NCBI GenBank assembly: GCA_027186245.1
Contig: CP114496.1
Coordinates: 8,706,001-8,770,000 of the forward strand
Reading direction: 5' to 3'
Source: Coriaria nepalensis
Taxonomy: Eukaryota; Streptophyta; Magnoliopsida; Cucurbitales; Coriariaceae
Length of the DNA: 64,000 bases
A model generated the notes under the pieces. It had not been told where the DNA came from. It did not search any database and saw only the letters and a program-made list of their open reading frames with translations. Position numbers and translations under genes: made by a program. Positions 56,757 to 64,000 of this stretch are shown in pieces (the stretch's first letter is position 1; each line of letters begins with the position of its first letter).

Positions 56757-58832
56757 TATAAAGGTCCCACATAATTTTGGTAATATTAGCTAAAATCCTT
56801 TTAAGTTAATATAAAGATTCATACTTATATTTATTAGATTTTCTTTCTTAGATGGTTTGTCAAAGAGTTATTACTTTTTTAATTAAAGTTGAGCAGTGTA
56901 TTATTTTATTCAAAAAATTTCTATGATATCAAAGATATCATCTTTTACAATTTTTTTTTTTTTTTTTGCACTAATCGATCCCACTTGCCGCCGCCATGAT
57001 ATTTGCCCTGCCAGCACGGTTCCCTCCAATCCGCTCATCGGGTCAACCGACGTCCCTCTCGTGGCAATAACACCCACTAGCAGCCTTAAACTTCCCATCT
57101 TGGTCTGCATAAGTGGAATCTCTACTACTTGGTTACGAACTCCTAGGTTGTCTCGACGATTCCTTATTGTCCCCTCCACTAGCACCACTAAGTTCACTCA
57201 TTGGTTCCGACAGGATAGGCTTCTCTTATTAGCCCTCTTTGGCTTTATGTCCACGGATATTATGTTGCTTGTTGCAACTTCCCAAACCGTTGCTTCCGCT
57301 TGGTATTCCCTTTTTATCTTATATGTGAATCGCTCCCGCACTCGAGTCATGCTACTCAAGGAAGACCTCTTCCTAGCCACTCTCGGCTCCTAATCAATCT
57401 CGACATTTCTTTAAATGAACAAGGCAAAGGTAGATGAACTTATAGTTATTGATAAACTGCTCACTGATGATGACATCACCCTCTATATATTAAATGGCCT
57501 TGGTGCTGCATATGGAGAAATTGCAGCTCCAATCCTGACTCGTGAATCCTCATTCCAATTTGAAGAACTCATGACTTACTAGTCGCACATGAAGTATACC
57601 TCAAACGCTTTGACTCAGCCAATTTGTCACCCATTGCCACGGCGAAAAATGCTACCGCCAGTCCTTCCTAACCCCACACTATCATCATCATGCTTATTCC
57701 AATCGGGGTACTCCAAATCGTGGGTCTAAGTTCCATCGTGGGAAACCCTGTAACTCGTACCGTTTTAACTCTTCTTCTTTTCCTTCGCAGGATGCTCCTA
57801 TTTTCCAATATTGCCGCTATCATAGCCAAATGGCTAATGTATGCCATAAACTCCTACAAGCACACCCCATGGCCAACTCGGCTAACTGCACTTCCACCAA
57901 CAAATAACATGCCTCCAACTGCGTACTCGACTCGGGTGCTTCTCATAGTCTCACCTCTGACTTGGCAAAGTTATTGGTTCATTTGAAGTATGATGGAACC
58001 GATGAGGTTTACATATCGGATGGTTCAGGTTTGCCGATAGCCCATCTTAGGTCTTCTTCTTTTAAATTTTCATCTCGCACCTTTCACTTACCTAATGTGC
58101 TATATGTTCTTACTAATCATCTGAATTTGTTATCGATACATCATTTTACAAAGACTAACAAAGATTTTGTTGAGTTTCATCTGCTACATTTTATTGTGAA
58201 GGATCAAACAACGAGGGCGACATTAGTCCGCAGACCATGTAATAATGGAGTTTATTTTCCACATAAACAACGAGCCATTGCTCGTTCATCTACAGAAGTC
58301 GAGTATCATGCTTTGGTGTGTACGACATCTAAGGTAAGGTGGATCCAAAACTTATTTTCAAAACTTTTGATTCCATTGTGTCGTACATCCACTAGTTTTT
58401 GTGACAACATTAATACTACTTACTTACCTCTTAATCCGGTTTTACACTCTCGGATGAAGCACATTTGGGTGGACATTCATTTTGTGTGTGAATTAGTCGC
58501 AAAAAGCTTGATTTCGGCCTCCCACATCAATACAATTGATCAACTTGCAGATTTATTGATCAAACCTCTTTATCGCTCTCGCTTCTAGCTATTACGTGAC
58601 AAAATTAGTGTCGCCCGACAAGTCACCAATTTTACGGGGGCGTATAAAGGATCCCACACAATCTCCATAATATTAGCTAAGATCCCTTAAGTCAATGTAT
58701 AGATTCATACTTGTACATATTATATTTTCTTCCTTATTTCCCTTTAGGTTTGTTCATGTAACTGTATATAAGGGTCATTACCCTCTCTAATCAAAGTTGA
58801 GCAGTTTATTATTTCATTCATAAATCTTATAT
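56757..58832 (+). mobile_element. Internally deleted Ty1/copia retrotransposon with two LTRs
   Basis: The left LTR (about 56757-56922) and right LTR (about 58644-58832) both begin tataaagg.tcccaca and both contain aatattagctaa, gattcatactt, aaagttgagcag and attatttt/attatttc. A degenerate primer-binding site (tgatatcaaaga, 56924-56935) follows the left LTR and a purine-rich acgggggcg precedes the right one. The interior holds a gag remnant with frameshifts (57170-57600) and then one open frame carrying the aspartic protease (VLDSGASHS, active-site Asp codon at 57929). That frame jumps directly into the RNase H end (RAIARSSTEVEYHALV onward). Integrase and reverse transcriptase are missing. The copy cannot move on its own. 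Confidence 0.85.
57884..58588 (+). pseudogene. Fused copia protease / RNase H open frame
   Basis: The continuous frame covers the protease with DSGA, a GAG-pre-integrase start (LVRRPCNNGVY), and then, after a deletion near 58252, the C-terminal RNase H region with STEVEYHAL, SRMKHIWVDIHFV and DQLADLLIKPL. The RNase H part matches copia elements closely over about 110 residues. An open frame across the deletion suggests that the loss was in phase or happened fairly recently. It is a remnant and not a working polyprotein. Confidence 0.75.
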
Positions 58833-61800
58833 AGTTTAACATGTTATAAGAGGCCAATGAGGTGGTAGTTGGGTTGGTGGGATTTCATTTATGCTCAAAT
58901 TCGAGCCTCTGGGAGAATAAATGAGATTCAACATCCCTTTTAGTGGGAAACCTTGAATGGGTAGAGATTGTAAAAGAGGCAAAATTTTGAGAAGGACCGA
59001 TTTGGTGGTACGATCTTCCCAATTCATCAGGGGTAATGTCCCTTCCTATGGATTGTGTTAAATGGGTCCTTGAGAAAATTCCTTAACAGAGGTGCCTCCG
59101 CCTAAATAGTCAATAAGAAAGCCTTTTTTTTTTTTTGCCAAAATAATAATAATAATAATAACATGCTTAAAGGGTAATTTTCCTATTTGTTATTTTTGTA
59201 TATTTTACACTTTTTCTTTACCTTGTTTTTTGTTTGTTTGTACTTATAAAAACTTAAATAGTTATAAATTTTTAAGAGTTTGCATGTGAAAAAAAGTATC
59301 ATTATTCTTAATATTTGATGTATATTGTTAAACCCGCCTTTTAGTTTATATATCATCATCGACAAGTTTGATGATAGGAAATTATTATATAAAAAATTAG
59401 ATTTTAAGTCACTATTAATTGATTTTAAATTGAAACTCTTACTTTTTGTAATCTTAGAATTCTTTCACATACACACATCTCGTTATGATCTTCTTAAACG
59501 ATATTCTCTATTGTTTATACTCCCTACTCCCTACTCCCTACTCCCTTCTCCCTTCTCCTTCTCATTTGTCATTTACATGTATGTACAAGAAATAGAGAGT
59601 AATAATAATCAAGTTCAAGTAGGGTTTTTTTTTCTTTCTCTTTTTTCTTTTTGTAGTTATAGTAACTTAACTACAATAATGTAAGAACAGATGTGCACGT
59701 GTGGATCACATGGACATACCCTACTTGATCATATATGATCTGCATTGAGGGGAGACATGCATTCGTGTGGGAAATGTTGTTGTTAAATTCAATCGCAATG
59801 TCTTATCAATATTAGAGTGTAATAATACTAGTTCTGATCAATATTAGTCCTCGTTCAAAATATAAAATCTTATATAATATGGACCCGCTAGTTATGGATC
59901 TGATTTGTTTCAAATATTCCCACTAAGATTACAGATTACTGCTAACCAGATCATCTCATGTTGACTATGTTTTGCTCGAAAAATCAATTAATAAAGTATA
60001 TGTTTAATTAATTTATACATAATATTAAAGTTTCTTGCACGGAATGGGATTATATATCTACTCGTAATAAGTTTCTAAGTATGAAAGCTTAGAGTATGAA
60101 ATGAATGAAGTGTATGATTTCTTTCAAGTTGAATATGATATCAGGGAAAGTATTTAAAATATATTCTAACATCGAAAATATCGTATCAAATCATATATAT
60201 ATATATATAATCTATGATCATATTACATATTAATTTTATAAATATCACTTTTATATCATAAATACTTAATAGGTATTATGTTTTGACGATGAAGATGAAT
60301 AAGTGGCTAGTTTCTATTATCATCTACAAAAATCCAATTTATCACATGATTAGACGTTGATTCAAAATTCAAATGATCAAAATCCAATAATTACACGAAT
60401 AATTTGCTTAATTTCAATTCATTAATTAAGTTAGTTCCAGTACAAGCGACAAGGGTTGATGTATATTTTACCTTTCATATCTGCAGTGACCTCCTACTAT
60501 TATTATAAGGTGATTAATCAAATATTAATATTATGTTATAGTTCAATTAACTTAAGTAAGTCAAAATAAATTCCTTATTTTTGGTTTTTTTTTTTTTTTT
60601 TTTAATTTTTAAATCCCACTTTCTTTTCTTTCTTTCTTTATTATTATTTTTTTTTTAATTTTATTTCCTTCTTTAAATACTATTTAATTGACGGATACAA
60701 TTATAACATCCACATAAAGATCTATACACATATAATATTTGTACACCATGCTTTCAACATTTAACATCTTCTGATTAGTCCATCACATGAAACGTGGAAA
60801 TGGATGAGAATGAACTAAACAGAAACAATAAAAGTAACAAGAAAAAAAAAAAAAAAAAAACATGAAGAGTTATTAAATGTACGATGATGCTCTTTTCTGT
60901 TTGGTGGGGCAGAAAAAACACTAAGAAGAAAAGAAGAAAGAAGCAATGAGATGGGAACCGCTGTTGTTCAGAATCTGATCATCACAACCCCATACAAAGA
61001 GGAAATCGACTCAATCCTACCACAAAAACAAATGTGAGATGGGAAAATTAGATCCCATATTCAGATATTTCAATTTGAGATATTTTTATATGCATCCGAA
61101 AATATATAATTATATGATATATTAAATATTATATATATATTATATAAATATATCAACATCACCTTTACACATTTCTAGCTTCCTTTATTTATTTTTTCCA
61201 AAAAGGAAAAAAAAAAAAAGTAATAAAGAATTATATGATAATGTAGAAATTCAAAAAGGAACCTTCAATCAGTTACATAAAGTTCTAGCTAGCTAGAACC
61301 TTCCATTCAAGTTATGGGATGAACCTAATCTCTTACTAATTATAGAATCCAAGAACCTGATCGGTAACAGTATTCTAATGCAAAAATCAATTTTTTTTTG
61401 GTTATTAATTATATTTAATCATTACTTTTTATATTAAATTCATAGGTCTATCATATTTGGGAGTGATAGCGGCGAAGGCTATAGATATTATGGAGCCAAC
61501 AACGACGATGGGGGAGAGCCGTTATGGTGGCAGTGGGGGGTGGTTGTAGAGTGCCAAATGTTACGGTGGAGGAAGGTAATATTGGAGACGGATGGCGGTG
61601 GTAGCGAGATGTAAAATATTAGTTAGGGTTAGTACTAATATAAATCATTAATTCATAAATAGAACTAATCAATTCCTCTTTAAAAACACAACTAAACACC
61701 GTAATAGACAGAAAGTTTAATCTAAGAAACAAAACAGGGCCTTATGTCAAAATAATTATTAAGCTTGTTACAAAGATTTAAAAAAAAAAAAAGAAAAGTT

Positions 61801-61952
61801 TGACTTTTTTTTTTTTTTTTTCTATAAAAGGGTTTGCTCAAAGGAAATCAGCAAATTATAATGAGTAGAGCATTTTAAGGAAAAGAAGCTCTTCTTAGCT
61901 CTTAGCTCCAGCTCTTAGCTAGTAGCCTTACCTTCTATAATCAGTAGAGAGA
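58833..61952. other. Long spacer and promoter of nitrate transporter
   Basis: AT-rich spacer. It contains a CCCTACT-type minisatellite near 59520-59557, poly-T and poly-A runs, and a G-rich patch at about 61470-61600 (ggcggtggtagc and similar) that may be a decayed repeat. The promoter and CT-rich leader of the gene at 61953 lie at the right end. No other gene recognised. Confidence 0.5.
59519..59558. repeat. Short CTCCCTA/CTCCCTT minisatellite
   Basis: Several 7-base units of ctcccta, then ctccctt, in tandem. No gene context. Confidence 0.75.
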
Positions 61953-63969
61953 ATGGTAATTAGCTTTCCTACAATTCTTCTAATTACCATTTTCGATTGA
62001 AATTCATGAGTACTATCTTTTTTTTTAGTAATCGGAGAATTCCTTCACATTCACACTTCTTTAGCAATGGGTTTATAAACCCGGAAATGAATTCATGCAT
62101 ATCATCTCTATCTATAGTTTGATATGAACCATTTTCATTGTCTGTTTTTTTTTTTTTGGTGAGAGTAGGATCGGAAGCTAAGCAGTACTGTTGCTGATGC
62201 TTTTAACTACAAAGGACTTCCTGCAGATCGTTCGACTACTGGTGGCTGGGTTCCTGCAGCTCTCATTCTTGGTATTTTTCTCACTTACCCTTTTTCTTTT
62301 TCTTTTTCTTTTTCTTTTTCTTTTTATTATTCTATAGCTAGTTCACTTCCAATTTTTCCTAAGATTTTCCATCATAAACATATATATATATATGAAATAT
62401 TTATTTAATTAAATTTTATAATACAAAGGTTTGAATAATGAAAAAGGTATATGGAAAAAAGAAGCAATATTCTAGTCATTTTCAGTTTGAATCCATGTAT
62501 ATATGCTTAATAAAGAGAAGCAATTATAAAGGGTAGAGTGCTCATGCAAAAAGGTTGAATTTTTTTTTCTTCTTAACGCATATTAAAGTGCCTTTTTTTT
62601 AAGAATGATAATCGGTTCTGGGTCAATCAGATCAGCCTTTTAATACTGATATCTATATATAGATCATAATTTTTTGGGTGGATTTCTTTTACGTGAAATT
62701 AGATTGATTAAATATAAATTTATATTATTTTTTATATTATCCCATTACATATATTAGTATTGTATGGTGATTAAGATAGATCGGTTCGGGATTCAATTTT
62801 GAAATTATCAATCAAGAATTTCATAACTCGATTTAGTCAATTAATTAACTAACTAACTTCAATTATAAGGACTGTGAAATGATGCTTCGTCCATTCGAAA
62901 GTCCCAAGCCGACATGTCGGTTGGTATGTGTTTGAGAGATTTGACATTAACCCCCGGACATGTAATATTATTTGACAGGGATTGAAATATGTGAAAGGCT
63001 TTCAACAATGGGCATAGCTGTAAATCTAGTGACATACTTAGTGGGAAGTATGCATCTGCCCAGTGCAAGTTCGGCCAATATTGTCACTGATTTCATGGGC
63101 ACTTCCTTCCTCATTTGCTTGCTTGGAGGCTTTCTTGCGGACTCTTTCCTCAACCGGTACAACACCATCGCCATTTCCGCTGCGATTCAGACACTGGTAA
63201 GTACTACACAACATTATCACATGTCCCTTCCGGGTGAACTCCGTGTGGGTCACCACATGAGAGCCCACCGCAATATTTATAACATCTTATCTACATTTCG
63301 GTTTACTCAGATTCTCATTTCAATAGCATAATAAAACAGTCTCGAATATCTAACATTATTATGCTTCTTTTACAGTTTTGTAACCCAGTTTCATTGTATA
63401 TGATGATAATTATGTTAGGGCACGGGTGCGCTAGCTATAGCAACGAAACTGCCGCAACTCCGCCCACCTCCATGCATCCCCAATACCCCAATCAACAACT
63501 GCCAAGAAGCCAATGGATTCCAAATGGGAATTCTGTATGGAGCCTTATACCTAACCGCGTTAGGAACTGGAGGACTAAAATCAAGTGTTTCCGGGTTCGG
63601 AACCGACCAATTCGACGAAAAAGATGAGAAAGAAAAGGCCCAAATGGCCTATTTCTTCAACAGGTTCTTCTTCTTCATTAGCACAGGCACTTTAACGGCA
63701 GTCACGGTGCTTGTTTACATACAAGATGAAGTGGGGCGGAGTTGGGCCTATGGGATCTGTTGTGTTTCTATGGTGATAGCGATATTCGTGTTCTTGAGTG
63801 GGACGAGAAGATATAGATTTAAGAAAAGCTCGGGGAGCCCTATAGTTCAGATCTTTCAAGTCATTTCTGCTGCTATGAGAAAGAAGAAGATGGAAACTCC
63901 TTTTGATACTGCCATATTGTATGAGGATTCTCCGGAAAGTTCTAGAATCGGTCACACCGATCAGCTCCA
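61953..63969 (+). CDS. NPF6.2: NRT1/PTR family nitrate transporter, NPF6.2/NRT1.4-like (3' end off window)
   Basis: Four exons are visible (61953-61955, 62169-62271, 62979-63196, 63419-63969), coding 291 residues; the gene continues past the right edge. The first coding exon is only the ATG, and the protein begins MDRKLSSTVADAFNYKGLPA. The first membrane helix holds the ExxER motif (E38, E41, R42) that couples transport to protons. GGFLADSFLNRY has Ser at the place of Thr101 of NRT1.1. The block ALGTGGLKSSVSGFGTDQFD and NRFFFFISTGT are family hallmarks, and the sequence fits NPF6.2, a low-affinity nitrate carrier of petioles in Arabidopsis. I end exon 4 at 63969 because tccagtatgt forms a donor there and the conserved LDKA is absent if the frame is read on. 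About half of the usual length is in the window. Confidence 0.9.
62291..62326. repeat. (CTTTTT)n repeat in transporter intron 2
   Basis: Six tandem CTTTTT hexamers just inside the intron. It forms a pyrimidine run on the sense strand. Confidence 0.85.
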
Positions 63970-64000
63970 GTATGTTACACAGATTAGGAGCGCAGAATCT

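Noticed and set aside
63197..63627. Open frames across the last transporter intron and in another frame of exon 4
   Set aside because: They read intron sequence or the wrong frame; the spliced frame gives unbroken NPF sequence.

Overview
This is nuclear DNA from a flowering plant, most likely a eudicot. The evidence is AT-rich spacers, many short introns with standard GT-AG borders, plant-only gene families (ENOD93, NRT1/PTR transporter, E-type PPR protein, MAPK kinase substrate family) and plant retroelements. I cannot name the species. Gene models were built by hand: I translated both strands, placed splice junctions so that reading phase closed across every intron, and compared the products with families I know.

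Layout, left to right. 1-11.5 kb is gene-poor: an ENOD93-type gene (2526-3185), a small LTR element without recognisable genes (about 6235-7823), a triple RanBP2-type zinc-finger gene (8503-9007) and an LTR-like remnant (about 9790-10880). 12-35 kb is a compact gene block: CCCH zinc-finger gene, NUDT19-type Nudix hydrolase, MCM10 (minus) head-to-head with a mitochondrial NADH-cytochrome b5 reductase, a second CCCH gene, a small MAPK-kinase-substrate-like gene, a dynein-light-chain-like gene (minus) and an ethanolamine/choline kinase (minus). A hAT-like element sits in an MCM10 intron.

36.6-39.1 kb holds a broken Sel1-repeat (HCP-like) gene: its middle exons are missing, a Ty1/copia integrase fragment lies in their place, and the remaining exons carry frameshifts. 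40-53 kb is another gene block: a DDX3-like DEAD-box helicase with a duplicated 3' splice site, an Alba protein, a membrane-anchored DnaJ protein, SNU13/15.5K and a mitochondrial-type PPR protein (minus). 53-62 kb is gene-poor, with an internally deleted copia element (about 56757-58832). The right edge cuts an NPF6.2/NRT1.4-like nitrate transporter.

The genes are mostly single-copy housekeeping genes and form no operon-like system. Many products handle RNA (two CCCH proteins, DEAD helicase, Alba, SNU13, PPR). From memory, NUDT19, the reductase, the dynein light chain and SNU13 have Arabidopsis counterparts close together on chromosome 5, and the kinase, the NPF transporter and a RanBP2-type finger gene have counterparts close together on chromosome 2, so part of the order looks like conserved synteny. 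I found no CRISPR array, rRNA, convincing tRNA or new defence-type system. The most unusual items are the decayed Sel1 gene, the splice-site duplication in the helicase, and the hAT element and GC-AG intron in MCM10.
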